Shown: positions 1 through 7,987, counted from the stretch's first letter. The stretch: 22,106 bases of DNA from EX4484-217-1 sp964496035 (GCA_964496035.1 CAZBXI010000024.1:1-22106), one strand, 5' to 3'. The notes: generated by a model not told the origin, from the sequence alone. A program made the numbers and translations.

Positions 1-977
1 GAAACTATTAATGCGAATAGTGATAGTGGTACTATGTATTTCCACAGCATTTTTATTGCTTGGTCTACTCTAAACCTTGCTACCATAGCTTTAATCCATG
101 TTAGGACGAGAACTACAATAATGTATTTAATGGCAACCACCAGTATTTGAGCCCATAGCGGGCCTTCCACGAAGGGTGCCACACCACCTAGGAATAGGAA
201 TACTATGATCAGCGAGTTTACATATTGTTCGATATCGTGAATGAATATTATGAATGCAAGTTTTGGCCCTGAATATTCTGTAAATGGTCCTGCAACTATT
301 TCCTGCTCCGCTTCCGGAATATCAAATGGCTTTTCTAATAGCTTACATTGCAACGAGATTAGTGCTGTCAGCAACGATATTACCATTAACGGTACTAGTA
401 CAGGGTTTGTCCATAGCAACCAGCTGTAAATTGATGAAAGATATAGTGAGTACTGTGCTCCAAGTATTCTACTAGCTAAAACTACGGGTGTTAGTATTGA
501 AATTAGGAAAGCCACTTCATATGCTATGGTTAGCGTGAGCAGTCTTGAAGAACCTAAAGCGCCATAGGGGCTTGGTGTTAGGAATCCTAGAGCTGCAAGG
601 GTCAGTGTTGGCCATATTAGTAAGTAAGCTGCTACTATGATGTCGTATGGTGCATAAACGCTATATGGAGATATGGGCAACATTAGAAGTATTGCCATTA
701 AAGCACCTATAGCTAGCGCTAGTAGGAATGCTGGTAGTTTAGCGTATCCTCTGATAACAACTATGTCTTCTTTGAAGAATAGTTTGACGTAGTCTGCGAA
801 GGGCTGTAGTGTCCCTGCAAGGCCTGTATATGTTGGTCCCATTCTATTTTGCATTCTAGCGTAGGCTTTTCTTCTAAACCACTGGGTAAATATTGCAACT
901 ACGAATGAGAATACTGCTCCAGGATAGATTAACGTCTCTCCTACTAGCATTAGTGTTTCAAATATTCCGTTAGCCAC
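1..977 (-). CDS. mbhM: Membrane-anchor subunit of group 4 [NiFe]-hydrogenase, MbhM/NuoH-like (3' end cut by window edge)
   Basis: This is the membrane subunit that docks the hydrogenase peripheral arm, homologous to NuoH of complex I and MbhM of Pyrococcus. Translating the minus strand from GTG at 977 gives about 325 residues with no stop before the window edge. It contains many hydrophobic helices, an early RRKAYARMQNRMGPTYTG stretch that matches the NuoH N-terminal signature, and the charged loop EKPFDIPEAEQEIVAGPF, the quinone/ferredoxin-side acidic loop of this family. The start overlaps the end of mbhI by 8 bases, so it is translated as part of the same operon. Family length is about 310-330 residues, so only a few C-terminal residues are missing. 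Confidence in the family is high. The MbhM rather than NuoH assignment rests on the neighbours. Confidence 0.92.
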   Translation of the reverse strand, partial: MANGIFETLMLVGETLIYPGAVFSFVVAIFTQWFRRKAYARMQNRMGPTYTGLAGTLQPFADYVKLFFKEDIVVIRGYAKLPAFLLALAIGALMAILLMLPISPYSVYAPYDIIVAAYLLIWPTLTLAALGFLTPSPYGALGSSRLLTLTIAYEVAFLISILTPVVLASRILGAQYSLYLSSIYSWLLWTNPVLVPLMVISLLTALISLQCKLLEKPFDIPEAEQEIVAGPFTEYSGPKLAFIIFIHDIEQYVNSLIIVFLFLGGVAPFVEGPLWAQILVVAIKYIIVVLVLTWIKAMVARFRVDQAIKMLWKYIVPLSLFALIV

Positions 978-1317
978 TTACACCACCCAGCATGATTATT
1001 GTAGCGTAAGCTACGATTAGAGCTAGGAACATCCAGAAGAACCAGTCGTTAAGTATTCCTGTATGTACTTTTCCTCTAAGGGAATCGTATAGTGGTTTGA
1101 AAACCTCATTCCATATGGTCGTGAATAAGTGTCTATCTGCTAGAAGTGCTTCCTTCTCAGTAATGTGTTCTCCACAAGCGTAAATTAGGGGTTTTTCTTT
1201 GGATTCTTTAGCGAAGCTCTTAGTTACTTTTATTGAGTATAGGTAGAGTCCGTAGGCTAGTAGAGTTATTATGAACATTGAAACTGCTGTTTCTAAAACA
1301 ACCATGAGTAAGCTCAT
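970..1317 (-). CDS. mbhI: Hydrogenase membrane subunit MbhI-like
   Basis: This is a small membrane protein of 115 residues with one N-terminal hydrophobic segment (about residues 5-30), a soluble loop, and one C-terminal segment (about 90-112). Its size, topology and place between the MnhD-like and NuoH-like genes match MbhI, the subunit that links the antiporter-like module to the hydrogenase anchor. The loop holds PLIYACGEHITEKEA, in which YACGE resembles the YECG motif of the complex I subunit NuoA. The ATG overlaps the stop of mbhH as ATGA, and the 3' end overlaps mbhM by 8 bases. Sequence similarity within this family is weak, so the call leans on synteny. Confidence 0.72.
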   Translation of the reverse strand: MSLLMVVLETAVSMFIITLLAYGLYLYSIKVTKSFAKESKEKPLIYACGEHITEKEALLADRHLFTTIWNEVFKPLYDSLRGKVHTGILNDWFFWMFLALIVAYATIIMLGGVSG

Positions 1318-2921
1318 ATCCTAACACCTGCAAGTAGTTTTTCAGCTAATTCGTAAGCTACTTCTATGAATTTATCTGTTTCGAAAACAGTATTTGCAGC
1401 GGGTTCTATGAACATATCGTATATCCAGGGTGATGCAATACCCAATATTATACATAGAGCTGCAAGGATAATCATTGGCCAAAGCATTGCTCCCGGCGGC
1501 TCTACTTTACCATAATCTCTCATTGGAGGTTTAGCATATGCATGGTATATTATCTTTAGGTAGCCTAAGAGAGATAATGCACTTGAGAGAACTATTATTA
1601 TTACTAGAGGAGCTAAGTTAACTTCTAGCAGTGCTTCATATAGGATAAGCTTGCTGACAAAGCCGTTAAATGGAGGAACACCTGCAAGTGCGAGAGCTGC
1701 TATAACCATTAAAGCGGATGTTAATGGAGCATACCTTCCTACACCTTCCATTTTATCTAAGCTTCTAGTTCCAGCTGCTTTAACGTAAACGCCAGCTGTT
1801 AAGAATATGAGGGTCTTAGCTATAGCGTGGTTTATCATGTGGAATAATGCCGCAGCTAAAGCTAATGGTGTAGCTAACCCTATAGCTAAACATACGTAAC
1901 CATAGTTTAACACGGAACTGTAAGCTAAAATTCTATTAATGTCCGATTGAACAATCATTAAGAACGATCCTACAAGTATTGAGATTAAGCCCATAATTAG
2001 CACTATTATTAGCCCTGCGTTTACTATAGACTCTACTGCTCTAGCACCGCTTAGAAGAGTTATCAAATATCTTGCTAGTAGGTAGAAACCTACGTTAGCT
2101 GCAACAGCTGAAAGTAGCGCTGCAACTGTAGATGGCGATACTTGGTATGCGTCAAGAACTCTAAAGTGATTCGGAGCTACGCCAGCTTCTACGGTAAATG
2201 CCCAGATAGATAACGCTAAGAATAAGCCCACACCTAAAACTAAGTTACCGTAAGGTTCCCCTGTAACCGGGAAGAATATTCCTCTTATCTTAGCTGCGAT
2301 GTCTGCCATATTTAATGTTCCAAGAGAAGCGTAAATGAATGTTACAGCTAGGAAGTATATTGTTGTTGCTAAAGCACCTATAAGAGAATATTTAATTGCT
2401 GCTTCAATACATTCTCCCCTTCTATTCCAGAAAGCTACTAAACCATAGGATGTTATTGAAAGTACTTCAAATAGGACGAAAACGTTGAATACGTCGCCTG
2501 TATATATGCATCCAAGAACGCCCGCCTCTAACCCTAATAGCATGGTGTAATACCATTCTACACCATCTTCATCAAGGTCGAAGTATTTTACACCGTATAT
2601 TGTAATTAACCATATTACGAAAGCCGATACAAAACCTAGTAGCGCTGCAAACTCGTCAACCTCGTAAACTATACCTACAGGTGGAGGCCATCCTCCAAGC
2701 AAGTAAACGAATGGCTTGCCTAGAATGCGCACTAAGGTGTAGCCTAAACCTGAAAGTATGAGAACTATTGTTGTAATGGTTAATGCAAAAGTGTCCCATA
2801 CTCTCCTGTTCTTAATAGTTAATCCTATCAATGGCATTGCAAAAGCTGAAACTATGGCTATTACAGGTGCTAGGACTAATGAATGTATCATTATTGGTGG
2901 TAATGGAGGGTAGATCTCCAT
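1314..2921 (-). CDS. mbhH: Antiporter-like proton/sodium channel subunit MbhH (MnhD/NuoN-like)
   Basis: This 535-residue polytopic protein (about 14 helices) belongs to the MrpD/NuoL-M-N family, which forms the ion-pumping channel. DVFNVFVLFEVLSITSYGL carries the conserved transmembrane glutamate (E152). Later segments contain the DINRILAYSSVLNYG helix typical of the family and a C-terminal helix region with HAYAKPP. Length is close to the usual 500-520 residues. The start is ATG, preceded by AGGTGAT about 8 bases upstream. It follows mbhA by 10 bases and overlaps mbhI by four. It probably moves H+ or Na+ as electrons pass between ferredoxin and H2 in the peripheral arm. Assignment to Mbh rather than a stand-alone Mrp antiporter rests on the adjacent MbhI/MbhM and on the absence of a full-length MrpA. 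Confidence 0.93.
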   Translation of the reverse strand: MEIYPPLPPIMIHSLVLAPVIAIVSAFAMPLIGLTIKNRRVWDTFALTITTIVLILSGLGYTLVRILGKPFVYLLGGWPPPVGIVYEVDEFAALLGFVSAFVIWLITIYGVKYFDLDEDGVEWYYTMLLGLEAGVLGCIYTGDVFNVFVLFEVLSITSYGLVAFWNRRGECIEAAIKYSLIGALATTIYFLAVTFIYASLGTLNMADIAAKIRGIFFPVTGEPYGNLVLGVGLFLALSIWAFTVEAGVAPNHFRVLDAYQVSPSTVAALLSAVAANVGFYLLARYLITLLSGARAVESIVNAGLIIVLIMGLISILVGSFLMIVQSDINRILAYSSVLNYGYVCLAIGLATPLALAAALFHMINHAIAKTLIFLTAGVYVKAAGTRSLDKMEGVGRYAPLTSALMVIAALALAGVPPFNGFVSKLILYEALLEVNLAPLVIIIVLSSALSLLGYLKIIYHAYAKPPMRDYGKVEPPGAMLWPMIILAALCIILGIASPWIYDMFIEPAANTVFETDKFIEVAYELAEKLLAGVRI

Positions 2922-2931
2922 AATATATCAC

Positions 2932-3447
2932 CTAATCGAACATTCTTTTAGCAAAATATTCGAACATTTTAGAAATATTTTCAAACGTTGTTTTCTCATC
3001 GGGTGCTTTAACGTTAATCCAGTGAACATAAAAGTATTTCCTCTTAGTATCTAAGTCGACAACAACCGTACCTGGGGTGTTTGTTATGGAGTTAGCTATA
3101 GTTACTATAGCGTAATCTGTATTAACATGGAATGGTACTCTAACAATGCCTGGTTTAATAGGCATTTTAGGGTGTAAAATCCTCTTAATCACATCAGAGT
3201 GAGCCTTATATTCTGCAACTATGAAGTAGTAGAAAGCATATGCTATTGTCCAGAACCATCTCTTAACATTATATGGTTTAGTATGTTTAGCAATAAGAAG
3301 ATCTGCTACAACTACGGCTACTGCTACCGAGAATATTATACCGTAAATTATGTCTTGGGTTGCTATGCTAGCTGAAGCTATAATGAAAACTGCGAACAGT
3401 AAAACAGCAACTGCTATTACTTTAAGTGTTTTCTCTAAAGCACCCAT
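2932..3447 (-). CDS. mbhA: Mrp-type antiporter subunit MbhA (MnhE-like)
   Basis: This MnhE/MrpE family protein has two to three N-terminal hydrophobic segments and a soluble C-terminal half containing NSITNTPGTVVVDLD, the family signature (NSIT-TPGT). In Pyrococcus Mbh the equivalent MbhA is the first gene; here it lies between mbhG and mbhH. I chose ATG at 3447 (171 residues) because GGGTGA, which contains the stop of mbhG, sits 5 bases upstream as a Shine-Dalgarno site. A GTG at 3456 in the same frame would overlap that site. Its role in ion transport is structural and poorly defined in known systems. Confidence 0.88.
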   Translation of the reverse strand: MGALEKTLKVIAVAVLLFAVFIIASASIATQDIIYGIIFSVAVAVVVADLLIAKHTKPYNVKRWFWTIAYAFYYFIVAEYKAHSDVIKRILHPKMPIKPGIVRVPFHVNTDYAIVTIANSITNTPGTVVVDLDTKRKYFYVHWINVKAPDEKTTFENISKMFEYFAKRMFD

Positions 3448-3452
3448 GTTCT

Positions 3453-3848
3453 TCACCCTCTTAGCCTAACGGCCTTCCTTACATCAAGTGTTCCATAGAG
3501 TCTATAAAGCTGAATAGCTAAAGCTATTAGGAATGCTGTTACCGACATGTTAATGACTATAGCAGTTATAACTAAGCATTGAGGTAAAGGATCAACAGCT
3601 GTTTCTTTAAACCAAAGTAGTTCCTCAAGAGTAGGTTTAATGGATGGAAATATTGGGACAGCCGCTCCGCCACGTCTAAAACCTAAGAAAATTATGAACG
3701 TGTTTGCTGTATCTCCGAGAATCGAGAGAGCAATAATTTTCTTAAGCAAGTTAGGCCTAACTACTATGCCGTAAACCGAGACCGCTATTAACCCTATTAG
3801 CGTTATGTAAAAGTATATCCAAAGTGCTTGAGATATCATACTTGTCAT
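3453..3848 (-). CDS. mbhG: Mrp-type antiporter subunit MbhG (MnhC/NuoK-like)
   Basis: This 131-residue protein has three transmembrane segments, like MnhC and NuoK. GILVV-type helices are followed by the family hallmark VDPLPQCLVITAIVINMS (DPLPQ-LVLTAIVI in relatives) near residues 85-103. An insertion between helices 2 and 3 (GGAAVPIFPSIKPTLEE) makes it a little longer than many MnhC proteins. The ATG overlaps the previous stop as ATGA. It should lie between the MbhH channel and the smaller subunits and take part in the ion path. Confidence 0.9.
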   Translation of the reverse strand: MTSMISQALWIYFYITLIGLIAVSVYGIVVRPNLLKKIIALSILGDTANTFIIFLGFRRGGAAVPIFPSIKPTLEELLWFKETAVDPLPQCLVITAIVINMSVTAFLIALAIQLYRLYGTLDVRKAVRLRG

Positions 3849-4672
3849 TTCCCTAACACCTTCTTATAAATTAGTTCAGGTATTGAAAATATGAGGTAAA
3901 TTACTGTAAAACCTGCACCTACAGCCACGAATTCGCAGAAATTGTAGAAGAACTGGTTTCCTGAAAGCCAGAAGGGCCCGATTCCAGGTATGAAACCCCA
4001 GTTAGCCCATGGTTTAGGTTGGTTTTGAATAACGAAAGACGTTACACCGCTTAAAGCAATTAATCCTGGACCTAAAGCAAGAAGTCCTATGCCTAAAACA
4101 CCTAAGACTCTAATAGGTAGCATTAACTTTGTCGTTATTTTCCTCTCTTCTAGAAATATTCTTGAGAAAGCTGCGATAGCTAACAGTGTTGCTATGGATA
4201 TTGCTGATCCAGCTTGGAAGCCTCCTCCTGGTGTAAGGTTTCCATGAACAGCTATAGCTATTGAAACTATGAGTACAAAAGCTATTACAAGCTTCGTTAT
4301 AGTTTTAACGATTAGTGATAGGCCTTTTCCACTTAAGATACCTTTAGTGAAAACATCCTTAACTTTAGGTATTCTGAAAACAGCTATAGCACCTATTATT
4401 GCTAGGAAGAATACTGAAGTCTCATACAGTGTATCGTATCCTCTATAGTCCCAAACCATAGAATTTACTGCTTCAGGGCTTGCAGCCCAATATTTCTTCT
4501 CATGCCAGTTGATAGCGTAATATAGGTAAAATTTAGCTAAAGGTCTAATATCTTCCTTAGGTGTAAAGCCTGTAGCACCTGCAATAACGGCAAATAGTGT
4601 AAGCACGAGCAGAAGCGCTACACCTAACCCTATAACTACTTCGCTATATGGTCTCTTCACAATTACACCCAT
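3845..4672 (-). CDS. Fused MbhE-MbhF antiporter subunit (MrpA C-terminal segment + MnhB)
   Basis: One 275-residue frame joins two subunits that are separate in Pyrococcus Mbh. Residues about 1-110 contain YRGYDTLYETSVFFLAIIG, the MbhE/MrpA-tail signature (D-RG-DTL-E). Residues about 120-270 contain HGNLTPGGGFQAGSAIS, the MnhB/MbhF signature (H-PGGGF-GG). The first half also has an extracytoplasmic segment with WHEKKYWAASPEAV. The ATG follows GAGGTG at good distance and starts 2 bases after mbhD. Function is inferred as part of the ion translocation module. The reading frame is open throughout and codon use is even, so a sequencing error that joined two genes is unlikely but not excluded. Confidence 0.87.
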   Translation of the reverse strand: MGVIVKRPYSEVVIGLGVALLLVLTLFAVIAGATGFTPKEDIRPLAKFYLYYAINWHEKKYWAASPEAVNSMVWDYRGYDTLYETSVFFLAIIGAIAVFRIPKVKDVFTKGILSGKGLSLIVKTITKLVIAFVLIVSIAIAVHGNLTPGGGFQAGSAISIATLLAIAAFSRIFLEERKITTKLMLPIRVLGVLGIGLLALGPGLIALSGVTSFVIQNQPKPWANWGFIPGIGPFWLSGNQFFYNFCEFVAVGAGFTVIYLIFSIPELIYKKVLGK

Positions 4673-4674
4673 GC

Positions 4675-4938
4675 TTACACCTCTTCATATCTTTCGGTTT
4701 TACTTACGCCATAAATTAAGAGTATAGAGTATATTCCAACACCTACAGCAATATATGCTAGCACTATATCTGGTGCAAACAGAAGATAGTAAGCATAGGC
4801 AAAAGCAACCGATTGAAGAGCTGAGAAAACCACGGCTTTAATTAAGTCCCTTTCTCTAATAGCTAAATAAGCAAATATTAACGCTAGCGTAAGTGCAAAC
4901 GCTAAAAGTATTTCAGTGATGAGCGTAGGTTCAATCAT
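4675..4938 (-). CDS. mbhD: Mrp-type antiporter subunit MbhD (DUF4040/MrpA-domain)
   Basis: This is an 87-residue protein with three hydrophobic segments. RDLIKAVVFSALQSVAFAY followed by LLFAPDIVLAYIAVGVG matches the MbhD/DUF4040 family, where the usual pattern is APD-ALTEA-VG. The aspartate is kept, but the residue aligned with the usual glutamate is tyrosine (APDIVLAY). The ATG overlaps the mbhC stop as ATGA. In Mbh and Mrp complexes this subunit lines the hydrated path beside the antiporter-like subunit. Confidence 0.85.
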   Translation of the reverse strand: MIEPTLITEILLAFALTLALIFAYLAIRERDLIKAVVFSALQSVAFAYAYYLLFAPDIVLAYIAVGVGIYSILLIYGVSKTERYEEV

Positions 4939-5336
4939 TCCTCAATCAACCTCTCATCTTCTCTTAGAAAATCACATACCTTAGGCTCTACGGGAACAGT
5001 TTTAGATCTATGAGCAGCTCTAGCTAATGCATGAGAACCTACAGGTGCTGTTAGAACTATTGCTATTGCTGTTAAGAATGCTCCCGCAGCTATGAAGTAC
5101 CTTATTACACCTAGGTAGTTAAGGGCAAGAGACATTAGCGTAACACCGAATAATGGGTAAACAGCTCCTCCTATTGTTCCAACAGTTGCTGCGTGAAGTC
5201 TAACAAAGAAGTTAGGAAATCTAACCATACCTATGGAGCCTACAACATCGCAGAATACGCCAATTAACGTTAAGATTATTCCTATGATTAGAGCTATTTC
5301 CTCAAATATATTTAATTCAGGAAATAGGAAAAACAC
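4935..5336 (-). CDS. mbhC: Mrp-type antiporter subunit MbhC (MnhG-like)
   Basis: This 133-residue protein has three transmembrane segments and contains VGSIGMVRFPNFFVRLHAAT, the strongly conserved MnhG/MrpG signature (G-RFPD-Y-RLHAAT). The last 35 residues form a polar cytoplasmic tail. The start is GTG at 5336, one base into the previous gene, with GGTGAT just upstream. It belongs to the same translation-coupled operon as mbhB and mbhD. Confidence 0.92.
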   Translation of the reverse strand: MFFLFPELNIFEEIALIIGIILTLIGVFCDVVGSIGMVRFPNFFVRLHAATVGTIGGAVYPLFGVTLMSLALNYLGVIRYFIAAGAFLTAIAIVLTAPVGSHALARAAHRSKTVPVEPKVCDFLREDERLIEE

Positions 5337-5620
5337 TAATCACCAACCTCTCTTGCCTCTAAATATTTAGCTACGTAAACGTCTAAAACATAAGCCCATA
5401 GGGCTAAGGCGAGAGCCGCAACCATTAAGAAACCTATTTTGAATAGTATTGAAAGTAATCCCATGAGGAAACAGAGATCATACGTTACGCAGTCAATAGC
5501 TAAAACCATATCAGTTATCGATGGACCCTTAATTACACGTATAGCGTAAAGGCTAAGGGATATGAGAAAGGCTGGCAATAAAGCAACTATGAATGCCGAA
5601 ATGAAACTTTCTAAAGTCAT
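5336..5620 (-). CDS. mbhB: Mrp-type antiporter subunit MbhB (MnhF-like)
   Basis: This is the first gene of the membrane operon: 94 residues, three hydrophobic helices. RVIKGPSITDMVLAIDCVT matches the MnhF/MrpF motif (R-GPS--DR--A-D), including the membrane aspartate. The start is ATG at 5620. Only a weak AGGGAA lies upstream, consistent with a first gene served by a short leader from the divergent region at 5621-5878. It would help form the cation pathway. Confidence 0.9.
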   Translation of the reverse strand: MTLESFISAFIVALLPAFLISLSLYAIRVIKGPSITDMVLAIDCVTYDLCFLMGLLSILFKIGFLMVAALALALWAYVLDVYVAKYLEAREVGD

Positions 5621-5878
5621 CAGAATTTCCCTTAACTAGTCTTTATCATCACTTGAAGTTCGTATAACCCTTTTCCTAGCATGTATAAATAAAAATAACT
5701 TATAGTAGAATATGAAGGACGCTGCCGAGGATATTATGGAGAATTTACTACTAGCTTAAATGGTTTAATTCATTACTTTCCTATGTTATCTATATACTTC
5801 TACTATAGAGTATCTTATTTAATATAGACTCAATAACCTAGATGAACAAGGGAACCCTTCCAGCGAGGAGGCTAAATT
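5621..5878. promoter_or_regulatory. Divergent promoter region between the two halves of the hydrogenase locus
   Basis: These 258 bases separate the membrane operon (minus) from the catalytic operon (plus). An AT-rich TATA-like element at 5683-5697 (GTATAAATAAAAATA) could serve the minus operon with a leader of about 45 bases, or a plus-strand start near 5715. A second element at 5814-5826 (CTTATTTAATATA) is placed for a plus-strand start near 5846. GAGGAGG at 5865-5871 is the Shine-Dalgarno site of mbhJ. Box identities are judged by eye. Confidence 0.6.
5701..5807. repeat. 10-base inverted repeat in the divergent hydrogenase promoter
   Basis: TATAGTAGAA at 5701-5710 and its exact reverse complement TTCTACTATA at 5798-5807 flank the middle of the divergent region. 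The arms are 87 bases apart, each lying between one TATA-like element and the centre. They could be operator half-sites for coordinated control of both operons. In AT-rich DNA, 10-base matches can also arise by chance. Confidence 0.35.
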
Positions 5879-6319
5879 ATGGGAATTGTTCAGTGGGCGA
5901 GAATAAAATCTCCATGGATTCTACATTTTCCATCTCCCGGATGTAACGGCTGCGATATTGAGGTCTTGGCAGCTCTAACCCCAAGATATGATGTTGAACG
6001 CTTCGGAATACTCCTCAAACCATCTCCTAGACATGCAGACATACTGATAGTTACAGGCGCCGTATCTAAACAAGTAGCTAAGAGACTAAAGAGAATTTAT
6101 GAGCAAATGCCCGAACCCAAATTTGTTATTGCTGTTGGAACATGTGCGGTAAATGGCAATGTATTTCAAGGATCACCCTTCGTATATGAGGGAGTTGACA
6201 GGGTAATTCCCGTTGATGTTTACATTCCTGGATGTCCTCCAAGACCTGAGGCAATAATTCACGGCATAGTTACTTTGATAAAGAAAATTAAGGGCGGTGG
6301 GAATGGCAGTAGAAAGTAG
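5879..6319 (+). CDS. mbhJ: [NiFe]-hydrogenase small subunit, group 4 (MbhJ)
   Basis: This 146-residue electron-transfer subunit carries the single proximal [4Fe-4S] cluster. The four ligands are visible as C22 and C25 (PGCNGCDIE), C89 (GTCAVNG) and C119 (PGCPPRPE), the NuoB/EchC/MbhJ pattern. There is no twin-arginine signal, as expected for group 4 enzymes that face the cytoplasm. The ATG has a strong GAGGAGG site 7 bases upstream. It opens the catalytic operon, and its last bases overlap mbhK. It accepts or donates electrons between the NiFe site in MbhL and the ferredoxin subunit. Confidence 0.95.
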   Translation: MGIVQWARIKSPWILHFPSPGCNGCDIEVLAALTPRYDVERFGILLKPSPRHADILIVTGAVSKQVAKRLKRIYEQMPEPKFVIAVGTCAVNGNVFQGSPFVYEGVDRVIPVDVYIPGCPPRPEAIIHGIVTLIKKIKGGGNGSRK

Positions 6320-6818
6320 AGTGGAAAACATTCCAGAGAAGGTTTCTAAATTTCTAGAAGAATTGAGAAAGGAGTTTAAAGATAAAATATTGAGCGTTAA
6401 AATTCTTACACCTACCCGCGCTGAGGTAAAAATAGTGCGTAACTCACATAAGCAAATAATTAAGTGGCTTAGAGATAGGTTCGCTGAATCCTCATACTTA
6501 GTAACAATAAATACTGTAGACTACATTGATAGAGGGGATTTTGAATTACAGTATGAAATACAATTAGCAGAGGATGATTTAAAACTCCATTTAACACTTA
6601 AAATGGACATTCCTCGAGCAAATCCTGAAGTTGAAACCATAACAGACATAGTGCCTGGAGCTCTTCTATATGAGTGTGAAAATTATGAAATGTTTGGCGT
6701 AAGGTTCATAGGGCATCCAGCTTTAGGGAAAGTATTTTTACCTGAAGATTGGCCTGATAACGTTTATCCTCTAAGGAAGGAAGTTAAGCTGATAAAGAAG
6801 GTCAAGAAGGTGAGATAG
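6303..6818 (+). CDS. mbhK: Hydrogenase NuoC-like subunit (MbhK)
   Basis: This is a soluble subunit of about 171 residues of the 30-kDa complex I (NuoC) family, corresponding to MbhK. The N-terminal half is charged and mixed alpha/beta. The C-terminal part has the NuoC-type segment PRANPEVETITDIVPGALLY with E-REMFGV-like ENYEMFGVRFIGHP, followed by LPEDWPD-YPLRK. The position between small and large subunits agrees. GTG at 6297 is an alternative start two codons upstream; I prefer ATG at 6303 but the choice is close. The role is structural, joining small and large subunits. Confidence 0.92.
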   Translation: MAVESRVENIPEKVSKFLEELRKEFKDKILSVKILTPTRAEVKIVRNSHKQIIKWLRDRFAESSYLVTINTVDYIDRGDFELQYEIQLAEDDLKLHLTLKMDIPRANPEVETITDIVPGALLYECENYEMFGVRFIGHPALGKVFLPEDWPDNVYPLRKEVKLIKKVKKVR

Positions 6819-6820
6819 AA

Positions 6821-7984
6821 GTGTCCACAATAAGCTTAATTATAGGTCCTCAGCATCCAGCTCTACATGAGGCGGAAAGGTTTCTCTTTAAAGTTGAAGG
6901 GGAAACTGTCATAGATGTTATACCTAGAATAGGGTATATGCATAGGGGAATAGAGAAGCTTATGGAAACAAAAACGTTTGTTGAAGGCCTATATCTTGCT
7001 GAGAGAATTTGTGGTATTTGTAACGTAGCTCATACCCTCTGTTTCGCTGAAGCTGTTGAGCAAGCTGCCGATGTTGAAGTTCCTCCAAGAGCTAAGTATC
7101 TAAGGGTAATAGCTCATGAGCTCAATAGGCTACATAGCCACTTGCTCCTATTAGGTGTTGCAGCAGAGCTTATGGGATTCGAAACCTTATTTATGCTGTT
7201 TTGGAGAGATAGAGAGCTAGTAATGAGCTTATTTGAGGAGCTTACAGGTAACAGGGTAATATCTGCATACGTAAGGGTTGGCGGTGTTACAAGAGATATT
7301 TCGCCAACACTTGCCGATAAAATGAAGGATAAACTACCTAAGCTTTACAAGAGAATTGAAAGATATAAGAAAGTTCTAAGCGAAGACCCAACCTTCACTA
7401 CTAGAACTATGGATGTAGGGTACATTAGTGGTTCTAAACTCTTAGCATTAGGCGCAGTAGGGCCAACAATTAGAGGTTCTGGTGTGAAAATAGACTTAAG
7501 ATACACTGACCCTTACGAAGTCTACGATGAAATACCCTTCAATGTTATAACGTATAAGGAAGGGGATAGCTGGGCAAGATACATGGTTAGAGTTGATGAA
7601 TGTTTAGAACTGATAAACATAGTATTATATGCGCTAGATCACCTACCTCAAGGCCCGATATGTACTAAGGTTCCAAGAACTATTGAGGGAGAAGGAGAAG
7701 GTAGAGTTGAAGCACCTCGAGGAGAGGTGTTGCATCACACCATATGGAGAGGTGGAGTAACTCCTTGGAGACATAGAGTTAGAACACCAACATATGCAAA
7801 CATACCCGGAGTATGTGAAATGTTCAAGGGTTACCACATAGCAGATATCCCAGTCATTCTAGGCAGTATTGACCCGTGTTTTGCATGTACTGATAGAACA
7901 GCTGTAATACTTTTAGACATTAAATCGGGAACCAAGAAGATTATGACTATAGGTGAAATTAAGAAGAAATATTGGAGGAGGTAG
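6821..7984 (+). CDS. mbhL: [NiFe]-hydrogenase large (catalytic) subunit, group 4 (MbhL)
   Basis: This 387-residue catalytic subunit binds the NiFe(CN)2CO centre. Both metal-binding pairs are complete: C64 and C67 in RICGICNVAH, and C353 and C356 in DPCFACTDR. This marks a true hydrogenase rather than a complex I or Fpo relative, which lack them. The N-terminus (GPQHPALHEAERFLF) is typical of the NuoD/HycE group. Residues after R359 form a 28-residue tail that should be removed after nickel insertion, as for HycE. The protease gene lies two genes downstream. The start is GTG at 6821, just after the mbhK stop. The reaction is 2H+ + 2 reduced ferredoxin to H2, or the reverse, coupled to ion movement through the membrane subunits. 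Confidence 0.96.
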   Translation: MSTISLIIGPQHPALHEAERFLFKVEGETVIDVIPRIGYMHRGIEKLMETKTFVEGLYLAERICGICNVAHTLCFAEAVEQAADVEVPPRAKYLRVIAHELNRLHSHLLLLGVAAELMGFETLFMLFWRDRELVMSLFEELTGNRVISAYVRVGGVTRDISPTLADKMKDKLPKLYKRIERYKKVLSEDPTFTTRTMDVGYISGSKLLALGAVGPTIRGSGVKIDLRYTDPYEVYDEIPFNVITYKEGDSWARYMVRVDECLELINIVLYALDHLPQGPICTKVPRTIEGEGEGRVEAPRGEVLHHTIWRGGVTPWRHRVRTPTYANIPGVCEMFKGYHIADIPVILGSIDPCFACTDRTAVILLDIKSGTKKIMTIGEIKKKYWRR

Positions 7985-7987
7985 GGG

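Noticed and set aside
241..475. Short plus-strand frames near the left edge
   Set aside because: They lie opposite the NuoH-like coding sequence, which shows its conserved motif on the minus strand.
1..5620. A stand-alone Mrp Na+/H+ antiporter operon
   Set aside because: No full-length MrpA, and MbhI- and NuoH-like genes follow in the same operon beside a group 4 hydrogenase, so the Mbh reading fits better.
6821..7984. NuoD/FpoD or sulfane reductase (Mbs) large subunit instead of a hydrogenase
   Set aside because: All four nickel-binding cysteines (C64, C67, C353, C356) are present and a maturation protease is encoded downstream.
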